A stretch of DNA of 64,000 nt, taken from NCBI GenBank assembly GCA_012032475.1, contig JAAUSY010000003.1:1-64000 (forward strand). Reading direction: 5' to 3'. The number at the start of each line of letters is the position of its first letter. The stretch's first letter is position 1. A program made the position numbers and the translations under genes. The stretch comes from Chloroflexaceae bacterium (GTDB taxonomy: Bacteria > Chloroflexota > Chloroflexia > Chloroflexales > Chloroflexaceae). Shown here one piece after another: positions 8,480 to 17,425 of the stretch. Below the pieces are notes generated by a model. It did not search any database, was not told the origin of the DNA, and saw nothing but the letters and a program-made list of their open reading frames with translations.

Positions 8480-11400
8480 ATGTCTCCAGGGTCTCCAGGG
8501 TCTCCAGGGTCTCCAATGCCTGATGCAGCAGGTTCCTTTGCCTATCATCTCGATGAACGGGTCCAGCGGCTTCAGGAGCGCATGGAGGGGTTGCTCCAGC
8601 AGAGCAGCGAGGTTTTCCCCATGCTGGCGGCAGAGCACCGCACCGAACTGGTGTGTCATCTGGTTGGTGTTGTCCACGAGTCGGCGGTTCGGCAAGATGT
8701 GGGTTCCCTGCTTGAATCCGTCCGAGCGCTGGAAACCAGGGCCCGGTCCGGGTGGCACAAGCCAGAACCGGAAAGCGCGCCTCCGGGACCATCCCCCGGA
8801 GCTGACGGAGTGATGAACCTGTATCGCCTGATCATCCAGAGCACGGCAACGGCGCTTCGCGCTGGCGATTCGCCCCTTCCGGCTGGCGAAGGTGAACTGG
8901 ATCTGCTGGAGCGTATTCTGGCGGTGGTGACTCAGGCCATGGTCATTGAGGTGCGTCGGCTCCAGGAGGCGTCGGTGGGGGTCTCGCAGCGGGCCGAGAC
9001 CCTGATGGAGCAGCACCACGAGATGGAACGCCGCCTGACCGCGCAGGTGGGCGAGGGGGAGCCGCCGCGCTACCCGCACGAGGAGGAGGGGTTGCGCACC
9101 CGGCGGGAGCGGTATGAGCGAGCTGTTCGGGCGGCGAACGTTGGGTTGTGGGATTGGAACCTTGAGACGAACGAAATCTACCTGGCACCGGAGTTGAAAG
9201 CCTTGATAGGGTACCAGGAGGACGAGGAGCTGAGGCCTATCCACCATTGGAGTCAGTGCGTTCATCCTGACGACCGTGAGAAGGTCCGGGCGGCAACGCA
9301 GGCGCACCTGCGCGGAGATTCGCCGGTCTATGAGATGGAGCACCGTATCGTTCACCGGAGTGGGGATATCCGCTGGATTGCGTCGCGTGGGATGGTGATA
9401 CGCGATGGGCCGCAGCAGGGCGGGTGGATGTCGGGGACGAGCACCGATATCACCGAGCGCAAGCAGGTTGAGCATGCGTTGCGCGAAAGCGAGGCGCGCT
9501 ACCGGGCCGTGGTCGAAGACCAGACCGACTTGATTTGCCGGTTTCGGCCCGATGGGACGCTGACCTTTGTGAATGATGCCTATTGCCGCTACTTCGGCAA
9601 GCAGCGCGAAGATTTGCTCAGCCCTGGTTCTCCTTCCATTATTCCGGCCACTGACCAGACGAAAGCCCGGAAGTACCTTGCCTGGTTTCATCCGGCCAAT
9701 GCGGTGGCAACCACGGAGCACCGGGTGATAACCCCGGAGGGTGAGGTGCGTTGGCAGCAATGGACGGACCGGGCGATTTTTGACGGGCAGGGAAACCTGG
9801 TCGAGTTCCAGTCGGTCGGTCGGGATATCACCGACCGGGTGCGGGCCGAGCAGTCGCTCAAAGTCCAGCGCGACCTTGCCATTGCCCTGAGTTCGGCCAG
9901 CGGCCTGACCGGCGTGTTGCACCAGGTGCTCCATACGATCCTTCAGCTTGAGGGGATTGACAGTGGGGGTATCTACCTGGTGGACTGGCGCTCTGGCAAC
10001 CTGGACCTGGTGTTTCACCAGGGGTTTTCGCGCTCGTTTGTCCGCTGCATCGAGTGTTACCCGGCGCATTCTTTTCAGTGGCAGCGGATTATGGAGGGGG
10101 AGCCGCGGTATGGGTTATTTGCCAATCTGGTGCCCCCTAGAGACCCATCGTGCTTTGCTGAGGGGGTGTGCGGGGTGGCGATTATTCCGGTGCTGAATGA
10201 GGGGAAAGTTGTGGCGTCGCTGAATCTGGCGTCGCATGTGCATGAGCATATCCCGGTGAGCACCTGCCGTCTCCTGGAGATTATCGCCACCCAGATTGGC
10301 GGAGCGATTGCCAGGGTGAAGGCCGAAACCGCGCTGCAAGAGAGCCGGAACAACTTCCAGACCCTCTTCGACACGATGGATGATTTTCTCTTTATCTTCG
10401 ATGCGAGCGGGCGGATTATCCAGGTCAACCCGGTGGTGGAACAACGCCTGGGGTATTCCGCCGAGGAGCTTGCTTCGATGCACCTGGCGGATGTTCATCT
10501 GGCTGAGCAGCGGGGGGAGGTCGTCGCCTTCATTGCGGCGATGGTGAATGGGACGGCGATGGTCTCGACCGTCCCGCTGATGGCTCAGGACGGGACGACC
10601 ATTCCGGTGGAGACGCGGGTGACGCGGGGAACCTGGGGCAACCAGAGCGTGCTGTTTGGGATTTCGCGGGATATTACCGAACTCAAGCAGGCTGAGGATT
10701 CGTTGCTTGAGGCGAATGAGCAACTGCATCTGCGGGTACGCGAGTTGCAGCGGCGCAACCACGATATTATCTTGCTCAACCGGATGGGCGAGTTTCTTCA
10801 GAGTTGCCTGAACACGAGTGATGTGTTTACCACCGTTGAGCAGTTTGCCGGGCAGCTCTTTGCGCACCAGGGCGGGGCCCTCTACATTATGCATGAAGCG
10901 AACCATATGGTCGAGGCGGTGTCGCGGTGGGGAACGCCTCCGTATGCTGAACTGATGTTTGCCACGGAGGAGTGCTGGGCGCTCCGGCGGGGACGTTCCC
11001 ATATTGTCGGGCGGTTGCTGGCGGGGCCGCGGTGCCAGCATATCCGAACCCATGGGCACCCTTTTGCGCTCTGTATGCCGCTGATTGCCCAGAGTAAGAT
11101 TCTGGGGGTGCTCCATCTGCGGAGCGACCTGGCCGATTCTGATGAGGCGGAGGACCGTTGGATTCAACTGGCGACGATGATGGCAGAGCAGGTTGCGATG
11201 GCGCTGGCAAATTTGCGCCTGCGCGAGCAACTTCAGGACCAGGCCATCCGCGATGCGCTCACGGGTCTCTACAATCGGCGCTACCTGGATGATACGCTGG
11301 TGCGCGAATTGCACCGCGCCGCCCGGCACCGCCATTCGGTCGGGGTGATTATGTTGGATATTGACCACTTCAAGCGGTTTAACGACCGGTATGGGCACGA

Positions 11401-11761
11401 CGCGGGTGACGCGATGCTCATGGCGGTGGGGGAGTTCTTGCAAACACATGTTCGCAGAGAGGATATTGCCTGTCGCTATGGGGGCGAAGAGTTTACCTTG
11501 ATTCTTCCCGATACCTCATTGCCGGACACGCTCAAACGGGCGGAAGAATTGCTGGCTGGGGCGAGGGAGTTGCAGATTCGGCACAAGGGGCGGTCGCCTG
11601 GGGCGATTACGCTTTCCTTCGGGGTGGCGTGCTGCCCCGAACATGGCCGGACGGCTGACGAGGTGATACGGGCGGCGGATACGGCCCTGCTGCGGGCCAA
11701 GGAAACAGGGCGCGACCGGGTGGTGGTGGCGCAAGGCGGCGAAGAGGGGTGGCAGGCGTGA
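8480..11761 (+). CDS. Diguanylate cyclase with PAS and GAF sensor domains
   Basis: A 1093-residue cytoplasmic signalling protein that should make cyclic di-GMP. Seen: an N-terminal helical region, then PAS domains at about 205-330 and 335-455 (the first ending GTSTDITERKQ), a GAF-like domain at about 460-620, another PAS at about 625-745 and a second GAF at about 760-905. The GGDEF domain comes last, with catalytic RYGGEEF and an upstream RRED inhibitory-site (RxxD) motif, so product inhibition is likely. No transmembrane segment is evident. ATG 8480 is chosen because GTGAGGG lies just upstream; GTG 8468 is an alternative. The first residues, SPGSPGSPGSP, are encoded by a 9 bp tandem repeat (8482-8515). 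Confidence 0.92.
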   Translation: MSPGSPGSPGSPMPDAAGSFAYHLDERVQRLQERMEGLLQQSSEVFPMLAAEHRTELVCHLVGVVHESAVRQDVGSLLESVRALETRARSGWHKPEPESAPPGPSPGADGVMNLYRLIIQSTATALRAGDSPLPAGEGELDLLERILAVVTQAMVIEVRRLQEASVGVSQRAETLMEQHHEMERRLTAQVGEGEPPRYPHEEEGLRTRRERYERAVRAANVGLWDWNLETNEIYLAPELKALIGYQEDEELRPIHHWSQCVHPDDREKVRAATQAHLRGDSPVYEMEHRIVHRSGDIRWIASRGMVIRDGPQQGGWMSGTSTDITERKQVEHALRESEARYRAVVEDQTDLICRFRPDGTLTFVNDAYCRYFGKQREDLLSPGSPSIIPATDQTKARKYLAWFHPANAVATTEHRVITPEGEVRWQQWTDRAIFDGQGNLVEFQSVGRDITDRVRAEQSLKVQRDLAIALSSASGLTGVLHQVLHTILQLEGIDSGGIYLVDWRSGNLDLVFHQGFSRSFVRCIECYPAHSFQWQRIMEGEPRYGLFANLVPPRDPSCFAEGVCGVAIIPVLNEGKVVASLNLASHVHEHIPVSTCRLLEIIATQIGGAIARVKAETALQESRNNFQTLFDTMDDFLFIFDASGRIIQVNPVVEQRLGYSAEELASMHLADVHLAEQRGEVVAFIAAMVNGTAMVSTVPLMAQDGTTIPVETRVTRGTWGNQSVLFGISRDITELKQAEDSLLEANEQLHLRVRELQRRNHDIILLNRMGEFLQSCLNTSDVFTTVEQFAGQLFAHQGGALYIMHEANHMVEAVSRWGTPPYAELMFATEECWALRRGRSHIVGRLLAGPRCQHIRTHGHPFALCMPLIAQSKILGVLHLRSDLADSDEAEDRWIQLATMMAEQVAMALANLRLREQLQDQAIRDALTGLYNRRYLDDTLVRELHRAARHRHSVGVIMLDIDHFKRFNDRYGHDAGDAMLMAVGEFLQTHVRREDIACRYGGEEFTLILPDTSLPDTLKRAEELLAGARELQIRHKGRSPGAITLSFGVACCPEHGRTADEVIRAADTALLRAKETGRDRVVVAQGGEEGWQA

Positions 11762-11806
11762 CACGTGATGCATGCAGGGACGTGGCCCATCACGCCCTAC
11801 CGGGTC

Positions 11807-13672
11807 TCACTCGTCGCTGCTCGTGATGGGAGCGACCACACGCACCATGGTGCCTTTGCCAATGACCGACCGCACGTCGGCGGAGCCGCCCGCTAGCCGC
11901 GCCCGTTCGCTAATGTTGAACAGGCCGAACGAGCCGCGGGAGCGGGCTTTCTCTTTGCCCTTTTCGACATCGAAGCCTTTGCCGTTGTCGGCAATGGTCA
12001 TCATCAGGCGGTCGCCATTGACCTTGCACTGCACCCAGATTTGCCGCGCCTCGGAATATTTGAGGGCGTTGTTGACCGATTCCTGGAGGATATTGTAGAG
12101 CATATTTTCGACCTTGTAGTTCAGCGATAGCCCCTTGATGCTCTCAGCATCCACGATAATCCGGGTGTCTTTGTCGTGGGTTCGCTTGCGCTCCAGGAAC
12201 TGGTTCAGGATGACGTATAGCCCCTGCCCCAGGGGCAGCGGACTGAGGGCGGTGAGCACTTCGCGGACTTCGAAGTGGTAGCGCCGGAACTGTTCGTGGA
12301 GCGTGTCCAGTTCTTTCTGGGCCCCCTGGGCGTCCTGGACGACCATGCGCTTGAGGAAGTCAACGTTCATCACAATCTGGGCCAGGGTTTGCGCCAGTCC
12401 GTCGTGTACGTGGCGGGTGAGTTCTTCGCGGGCCCTGGCCTCCGATTTCAGGAGCTTTTCGCGGTGTGGTCGTAGCTCGGCCAGGAGTTCGCCGTTGCGC
12501 AGGGCCACACTGCCTAGCTTTGCCAGCGCGTCGAGCCATTCCATCTGGCCGGGGTGGAAGGTCTGAGGCTGGTCGCTGGCGAGGATCATGGCTCCGTAGA
12601 CGAGCACTCCGTAGTGCAAGGGGGCGACCCACGCGGCTTTGCAGGGGTGCAGGGTGGCAATGGAAGACAGGTCGGCATCCTGGGCGAGGTCAGGTATCAG
12701 GACGGGCCGGGTTTCTGCGTGGAGGAGGGTTGCCAGTTTGCCTTCGTGGTGGATGGTGATGGTGCTGCCCAGGTCACGGGGGTTGAGCGACTGGCCGGCT
12801 TCGATGCGCAGGTCGTCGTGGTGGTCCACCGGATGTCCCGCTTCGTCGGGGTCGGTCGGTTTTCTCAGGATGATAGCGTGGGTGTAGGGGATGAGTTTCT
12901 GGCTTTCTTCCAGGAGGGCGTTGAGCACCTTTTTCTGCCCGGCGGTTGAGTCGGCCATGGTCGCCAGGCGCGTGGCAACGGTGTAGAGCAGCGATACCTG
13001 TTCCTGAGCGGTCTGCGCTGCCTGCCGGGCCTGGTTGCTCTGCTGCTGTGCTGCCTGTCGGGCTTCCTCGACCCGCTGCCGGTTCCAGTCGCTCCAGTGC
13101 TCGGCCAGGCTGCTGACGAACCAGGGGAGCAGCGCGAGCGCCAGGCTCATGGCTCCGAGTATGGGGCCGTCGGGAAGCGTGTCGCTCTTGTCAATGAAGC
13201 GGTGGCCGCCAGACACCGCCCCGGCAAAGAGGGCTGCCCCGACGATGCCGGCAAACAGGCTCCAGAGTGAGCGTTGGCGGACGGCCAGGTTCATGAGCGG
13301 CACGAGATAGGCGGGGAAAAAGATGAGACGGTGCGGCCCGCTCAGGAGGGTCAGCAGTCCCAGGAAGAGGAGGTCGAGTGCCGGGGCAATGGGGGTGATG
13401 CGGGCGGCTATGGGTGGGAGCACGAGCACGATGGTCATTGCCAGGGTAAAACCGGCGTAGACCAGGAGCACGAGCATGGTGGGAGTATCGAGCGGGATGG
13501 CCCAGGGCAGGGTTTCGTGGATGACTCCGAGCAGGGCCAACAGGAGCACCAGAAGCATCCATCGAGCCGTTGTGGAGAGTCGTTCGCCTGCTGACACTCG
13601 CTGGCGGAGGGGGGAGTTTGCGCGGGTGTCTTTTGCTGCTGGTGTGCTCACGGTTGCTGGTGTGTTCATCAT
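11807..13672 (-). CDS. Membrane sensor histidine kinase, NarL/DegS type, with GAF-like domain
   Basis: About 621 residues. Seen: a string of hydrophobic segments in the first 200 residues (six or so), a Gln/Ala-rich coiled coil (RQAAQQQSNQARQAAQTAQEQ), a GAF-like domain (about 230-395), and a HisKA_3 dimerisation helix with the phosphoacceptor His in EELTRHVHDGLAQTL. The HATPase_c domain has an N box (ILQESVNNALKYSEA) and G boxes (ADNGKGFDV, GSFGLFNISERA). It has no adjacent response regulator; the nearest NarL-type regulator lies at 16808-17425. The gene converges on the diguanylate cyclase, with stops 45 bases apart. The upstream in-frame TTG at 13681 is less likely than ATG 13672 or 13669. 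Confidence 0.9.
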   Translation of the reverse strand: MMNTPATVSTPAAKDTRANSPLRQRVSAGERLSTTARWMLLVLLLALLGVIHETLPWAIPLDTPTMLVLLVYAGFTLAMTIVLVLPPIAARITPIAPALDLLFLGLLTLLSGPHRLIFFPAYLVPLMNLAVRQRSLWSLFAGIVGAALFAGAVSGGHRFIDKSDTLPDGPILGAMSLALALLPWFVSSLAEHWSDWNRQRVEEARQAAQQQSNQARQAAQTAQEQVSLLYTVATRLATMADSTAGQKKVLNALLEESQKLIPYTHAIILRKPTDPDEAGHPVDHHDDLRIEAGQSLNPRDLGSTITIHHEGKLATLLHAETRPVLIPDLAQDADLSSIATLHPCKAAWVAPLHYGVLVYGAMILASDQPQTFHPGQMEWLDALAKLGSVALRNGELLAELRPHREKLLKSEARAREELTRHVHDGLAQTLAQIVMNVDFLKRMVVQDAQGAQKELDTLHEQFRRYHFEVREVLTALSPLPLGQGLYVILNQFLERKRTHDKDTRIIVDAESIKGLSLNYKVENMLYNILQESVNNALKYSEARQIWVQCKVNGDRLMMTIADNGKGFDVEKGKEKARSRGSFGLFNISERARLAGGSADVRSVIGKGTMVRVVAPITSSDE

Positions 13673-13751
13673 CAATGGCAAACGGCTCCATAGTATTCCG
13701 GCTTCTGCTGGATATCATACCAGAAGATGGCAAAATGGTGTGAAAGTTGTT

Positions 13752-13766
13752 ACGACCGTCGGTCGT
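13752..13766. promoter_or_regulatory. 15 bp palindrome with GACCGnCGGTC core
   Basis: The arms ACGACCG and CGGTCGT flank one T, upstream of the histidine kinase gene (start 13672). It is the second occurrence of the palindrome core seen at 8269-8287, placed where an operator for the kinase promoter could be. The assignment is by pattern only. Confidence 0.45.
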
Positions 13767-13780
13767 TGGGCGGTTCGGGC

Positions 13781-13892
13781 CAGGGCTACGTCAAAGTCCG
13801 GAGGCTGGACGAAACAAACCACTTAAATACCCCTTTGGAAGAGACTCAAAAGCCTAGAAATGCTGCCAAAGGGCGACTTTGACATAGCCCTG
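13781..13892. mobile_element. 112 bp inverted-repeat unit, MITE-like
   Basis: Two 18 bp inverted repeats matching at 17 of 18 positions (13781-13798, starting CAGGGCTACGTC, and 13875-13892, ending ATAGCCCTG) enclose 76 bp without a coding frame. This layout fits a small non-autonomous transposon remnant, and the ends recall some insertion-sequence termini. No clear target-site duplication is visible, so it could also be a structured RNA or a terminator-like hairpin. Confidence 0.45.
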
Positions 13893-13910
13893 GGTCGTGG
13901 CTCTGCCTAC

Positions 13911-13939
13911 TTGCATCCGGCATACTTTTCTGCTATGAT
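13911..13939 (+). promoter_or_regulatory. Sigma-70-type promoter of the tRNA-Leu/tRNA-Val unit
   Basis: A -35 box TTGCAT (13911-13916), a 17 bp spacer and a -10 box TATGAT (13934-13939) lie 32 bp before the tRNA-Leu gene, so transcription would start near 13946. Confidence 0.7.
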
Positions 13940-13970
13940 AGGGGCAGATGGAAAAAGAGGGAAGGAATGT

Positions 13971-14059
13971 GCCGAGATGGCGGAATTGGCAGACGCGCCA
14001 GGTTGAGGGCCTGGTGGGCAGCAATGCTCGTGTGGGTTCAAGTCCCACTCTCGGCACCA
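13971..14059 (+). tRNA. tRNA-Leu(GAG)
   Basis: A complete class II tRNA with acceptor stem GCCGAGA/TCTCGGC, anticodon stem CCAGG/CCTGG around loop TTGAGGG (anticodon GAG), a long variable arm and the T arm GTGGG-TTCAAGT-CCCAC. Discriminator A and an encoded CCA end the gene. It directly abuts tRNA-Val. Confidence 0.96.
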
Positions 14060-14135
14060 GGGCGATTAGCTCAGTTGGTAGAGCACCTCGTTTACACCGA
14101 GGGAGTCGGCGGTTCGAGTCCGTCATCGCCCACCA
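14060..14135 (+). tRNA. tRNA-Val(TAC)
   Basis: A complete tRNA with acceptor stem GGGCGAT/ATCGCCC, anticodon stem CCTCG/CGAGG around loop TTTACAC (anticodon TAC), T arm with TTCGAGT, and an encoded CCA. It starts on the base after tRNA-Leu, so both mature from one transcript. Confidence 0.96.
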
Positions 14136-14160
14136 GAACAAGAGATTTTTTGTATTCCGG

Positions 14161-14326
14161 GGCAGGGTTCGCTCCACATTGCGGGGCAGGGTTCGCTCCA
14201 CATCGCAGTTTTGCCGCATCTCAGTCAGGTTCGACCGGGTCGCAGCAGGGGTCTGTGGGGGGGACACATCACGGAAAGCACAGAAAGCAGAAGCACCAAT
14301 CGAGGGCAAGGTTCGCTCCACATTGC
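14161..14326. repeat. Three copies of a 22 bp repeat downstream of the tRNAs
   Basis: Near-identical copies start at 14161, 14185 and 14305. Each contains GGTTCGCTCCACAT; the second has CATCGC for CATTGC and the third GGCAAGG for GGCAGGG. The first two are spaced by 24 bp, the third by 120 bp. No protein-coding frame is convincing here, and the function is unknown. Confidence 0.8.
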
Positions 14327-14496
14327 AGCCAGCAGGCACCCTTGAAGATGCTATGTCTGCCGAGTCGTTGAGGTTTCTTGGAGGGCATAGTGGTGTGGTC
14401 AGGTGTTCCTGAGCCATAGCCTTTCTCTCCGCGTTTCCCGGTCCCATTTTTCCTGTCTGCATTATACCTGTATTCGTCCTCCCTTTGCAAGAAGCG

Positions 14497-14697
14497 CTAC
14501 CCAGACCCGGTTTCTCGCTTCACCCATGTCTGTTCAATGCACTCCAGCACTTTTCGGGTGAATTGCCGCGGCTCATCTCCCCGTTGTTTCCCAAGACATC
14601 TGTCCGCAACGTGGGCCAGGGTGCGAATCAGAAGCCACTCCTTGTCCGTCCATTCACTGAACCGAGCGGCAATCTCTTTGAAGCCGTTTATCAGCAA
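14497..14697 (-). CDS. Small hypothetical protein or gene remnant (66 residues)
   Basis: An open frame with plausible protein composition (FSEWTDKEWLLIRTLAHVAD followed by a basic C-terminus). It has no ATG or good ribosome site: the only start is TTG and an in-frame TAA lies just upstream, near 14725. It may be the C-terminal remnant of a lost gene. The rest of 14327-14796 shows no other recognisable gene. Confidence 0.25.
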   Translation of the reverse strand: MLINGFKEIAARFSEWTDKEWLLIRTLAHVADRCLGKQRGDEPRQFTRKVLECIEQTWVKRETGSG

Positions 14698-14796
14698 ATG
14701 AAAGCGCCGCCGCGCTCCTGGTTAGTTTGTCTGCACAACGCCCCGCCGGAACCGGTGGAACGTTGTGCAGACAGGCCATCCGACGAGGAAGGGAAC

Positions 14797-16554
14797 TTAC
14801 CGCTGTATCAGCGGAATGTAAATGAAGATGGGGGTAGAAACGACCGGGACCTCCTCTTGCATTTCCTCAATGCTCTGAACACCGGTCGAGTCTGTGGTAC
14901 GCAGACGGAAGGTATAGGTACCTTCGTTCAGTCCATCATAGGTAGCGCTGGTTTGTCCAGTCTCAGCTATCCGCCAATCTTCATCTACCCCAACAAGCAA
15001 ATACTCCATGGTTACCTGTTCACTCCCCTGAGTTTGAGCAGTCGCCGGAACTTCCGTGCCCACTTCTTGCTCCGCTATGCTGGTATCATGCGGCGACCAG
15101 GAAAACACGAGCTGCCCAGTGTTCTGGGACGCAAGGCTGGAGACCGATTGTCGCACCAGGCTACAACTTATCGTTCCTGGATTGTGGATGGTGCATTTGA
15201 CTTTTCGAGCACGCTGGAGAAAACTGTCTACTGGTAATGGACTCTTACTCGCGTAGGAATAGAGGTAGAAGCTCTCTCCCCGCACTGCATTCATCACAAG
15301 ACGCCAGCCAGAGGTTGTATTGGGAGAACAACCATTGACTCCACTTTTGTTCCATACCCCAAACACAGTTCCATCACTCACTCGTTGCGAACCAACCTGG
15401 TAAGATGGGCCGGACGCACAAACGCGGCTAAAGATACTCGTCTTGCCGTTTTCCAGGCCACTCCAGATAGACGTATTGAAAGGTTGTACCGTACTCGTGT
15501 TGCGGGGATAAATAAATGTCACGCTCTCATTGTTCGTCTGGACTCCTCTCTTGTTATAGGAGACGCCACGGTCTCCGACGTGACAACCACGCTTCCACCC
15601 CATGTCGCTATATCGGAACCTTCCTTGAGCTTCAACGGCAGTCACATACCCCACATGCCCCCCCCAAGAGGACGATCCCTGCACCCCTTTTTGAAACACG
15701 ACCACCGCACCTGCTCTCGCTGTGTAGCCAACCCCAAAATTCTCACGCCTGGCTCGGTCTCGCCACATCCAGGCATCTCCCCAGTAGTTACCAATATCAG
15801 GGCGCTTGTATTTCGCCCACCAGGTACAGTTACCACCATTGCAAGGGTACGTATTACTGTTGGCATCGTACCAACCACAACACGAGGATGCTTGAAGCAC
15901 TACCTGGTCCGATTCAAGAAATTGAAGCTCAGGTAATCTGGTATCGGCTGAACTATGGTCAGGGAATTGTACACTGCTGGCGATATCCAGAAAGGTTGGC
16001 AACTGCTGCCCATTGTCGTTCATATAGTAATCCAGTGCCACAATAGTGTCCTCATGGGCTACGAGTATGGTTGTTCGGGCATACCTCGCCTCTTCCTGAT
16101 TCATTGGGTCATGTATCCAGATTCCTGGGAGGCCTGCAATCCGAACATCGGACTCGTCATAAACGATTGCATCATCGGGGTGAAGCGGACGTTCATACGT
16201 TTGAAACCAATCTTCCAGTACCAGGTTGGGATGGTTCCGATATATATCCACCCGTATCTGTGATGATGTTTCGGCCCATGAGAGCGCAATCCGTTTAGTT
16301 ATAACTCCAGGGGCAGGCTTCTCCGACATACCTGGGTATGAAACTTCCAACTGCCACTGCTCAGGATAGCGAAAACTCAATCCATACTCGTCATCCGTGT
16401 AGATATCCTCCTCTTGAGTACCATTTGCCGAATCTTCCAACATCGCCAAGATCTCTGAACCATTTGAGAGGCTCAGACCAAAGAGAACAAGGACCAACCA
16501 GAAGAGAAGCCGGGTTTTGACTATATGAACCCCAATCCGTCCTGACTGCTTCAT
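14797..16554 (-). CDS. Exported CHAP-domain (NlpC/P60-like) protein
   Basis: A 585-residue secreted or membrane-tethered protein. Seen: an N-terminal hydrophobic segment (about 14-32), a domain with YGLSFRYPEQWQLEV typical of PsbP/DUF1795-like folds (about 55-200), then a CHAP domain with Cys 243 in GGNCTWWAKY and His 300 in SSWGGHVGYV, the expected catalytic pair of an amidase/peptidase acting on peptidoglycan. Near the C-terminus YTFRLRTTDSTGVQS resembles a fibronectin-like fold. Cysteines are frequent, which fits an extracellular protein. ATG 16554 has GGAAAGGAG upstream and is preferred over earlier in-frame codons. Codon and base use are less GC-rich than in the neighbours, hinting at transfer. 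Confidence 0.82.
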   Translation of the reverse strand: MKQSGRIGVHIVKTRLLFWLVLVLFGLSLSNGSEILAMLEDSANGTQEEDIYTDDEYGLSFRYPEQWQLEVSYPGMSEKPAPGVITKRIALSWAETSSQIRVDIYRNHPNLVLEDWFQTYERPLHPDDAIVYDESDVRIAGLPGIWIHDPMNQEEARYARTTILVAHEDTIVALDYYMNDNGQQLPTFLDIASSVQFPDHSSADTRLPELQFLESDQVVLQASSCCGWYDANSNTYPCNGGNCTWWAKYKRPDIGNYWGDAWMWRDRARRENFGVGYTARAGAVVVFQKGVQGSSSWGGHVGYVTAVEAQGRFRYSDMGWKRGCHVGDRGVSYNKRGVQTNNESVTFIYPRNTSTVQPFNTSIWSGLENGKTSIFSRVCASGPSYQVGSQRVSDGTVFGVWNKSGVNGCSPNTTSGWRLVMNAVRGESFYLYSYASKSPLPVDSFLQRARKVKCTIHNPGTISCSLVRQSVSSLASQNTGQLVFSWSPHDTSIAEQEVGTEVPATAQTQGSEQVTMEYLLVGVDEDWRIAETGQTSATYDGLNEGTYTFRLRTTDSTGVQSIEEMQEEVPVVSTPIFIYIPLIQR

Positions 16555-16807
16555 CGTAATACTCCTTTCCTGAACAATAATACTACGAACTACCCTAATC
16601 TCGACAACGTGTTGCCTGCACACCTGATTGATATATACCACGCTTACCCCCCCCCTGCCCACCCCCCGGATTCGGGGTATTTTGCCCCCAACTTCGGTGA
16701 TGGCATAGGCTGACGATTCGTGCTAGAATAGGCCGTAGTATTCTTTTCTCCAGGTGGGCAACAAGGGAACGGGCACGCCCACCCGAACCGTGAAGGAGCG
16801 CCGCATC

Positions 16808-17425
16808 GTGTACCCCCAATTGAAAGGGAAGCGCGTGTTACTTGCCGATGATGAGGAAGTGTGGCGAATTGGCTGCCGGGTCAAACTCGAAGAGGCGGGC
16901 ATGGTCGTCGAGACCTGCACGGACGGCATGGACTTGCAGCATATCCTTGCCGAACGCGCCGCAGACTTTGACGCGGCCATTGTAGACCTCAAGAACATGG
17001 GGACTGATCGAACCTTCGAAGACCGGCTCCCCAGGCTGAGTGCGGGTTTTCCCCACCTCCCCATCATCATCTGCTCCAACGACGATACAATGGCCGTGCA
17101 TTTTCTGAACGTGTCGCAGGGCAATATCAAAGGCTATGTCGTGAAGGTTGATGGAACTGATGAACTCTGCGCGATGCTGGACCGGGTGCTGCGGGGCAAG
17201 CCAGGCGGCTACAGCAAGGGGGTGCTGATGCGCAACCGCCTCACCCAGGCCCAACTTGAGGTGCTCAAACTCATCGCCCGTGAAGGATTGAAACGAAAAG
17301 AGGTGGCTGAACGCCAGGGTGTCGCCGGGGTGGACGATCACTGCAAGGAGATTCTCACCCGTCTCGGAGCCAGAACGATGCCCCATGCCGTCTACCTCGC
17401 CATGAGAGCCGGGATCATCCGGTGA
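16808..17425 (+). CDS. Response regulator, NarL/FixJ-like with LuxR-type HTH
   Basis: A 205-residue two-component regulator. Seen: a receiver domain beginning KGKRVLLADDEEVW (acidic pocket) with the phosphoacceptor Asp in FDAAIVDLKNM and the conserved Lys late in the domain (GYVVKVDG). The C-terminal helix-turn-helix contains LTQAQLEVLKLIAREGLKRKEVAERQGVA. GTG 16808 is chosen because AAGGAG lies nine bases upstream; in-frame GTG codons at 16754 and 16790 lack a ribosome site. The stop overlaps the next gene's start (GTGA), so regulator and kinase are translationally coupled. The HTH departs from the classical LuxR motif in its second half (VDDHCKEILTRLGA). Confidence 0.85.
   Translation: MYPQLKGKRVLLADDEEVWRIGCRVKLEEAGMVVETCTDGMDLQHILAERAADFDAAIVDLKNMGTDRTFEDRLPRLSAGFPHLPIIICSNDDTMAVHFLNVSQGNIKGYVVKVDGTDELCAMLDRVLRGKPGGYSKGVLMRNRLTQAQLEVLKLIAREGLKRKEVAERQGVAGVDDHCKEILTRLGARTMPHAVYLAMRAGIIR

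Noticed and set aside
8417-10069. A 550-residue minus-strand frame opposite the diguanylate cyclase
   Set aside because: It has the His/Pro/Arg-rich composition of a shadow frame, and the plus strand has clear domains throughout.
13854-14462. A 202-residue minus-strand reading frame across the tRNA genes
   Set aside because: It runs antisense through both tRNAs and gets its repeats from the 22 bp DNA repeats; no ribosome site and no protein-like pattern.
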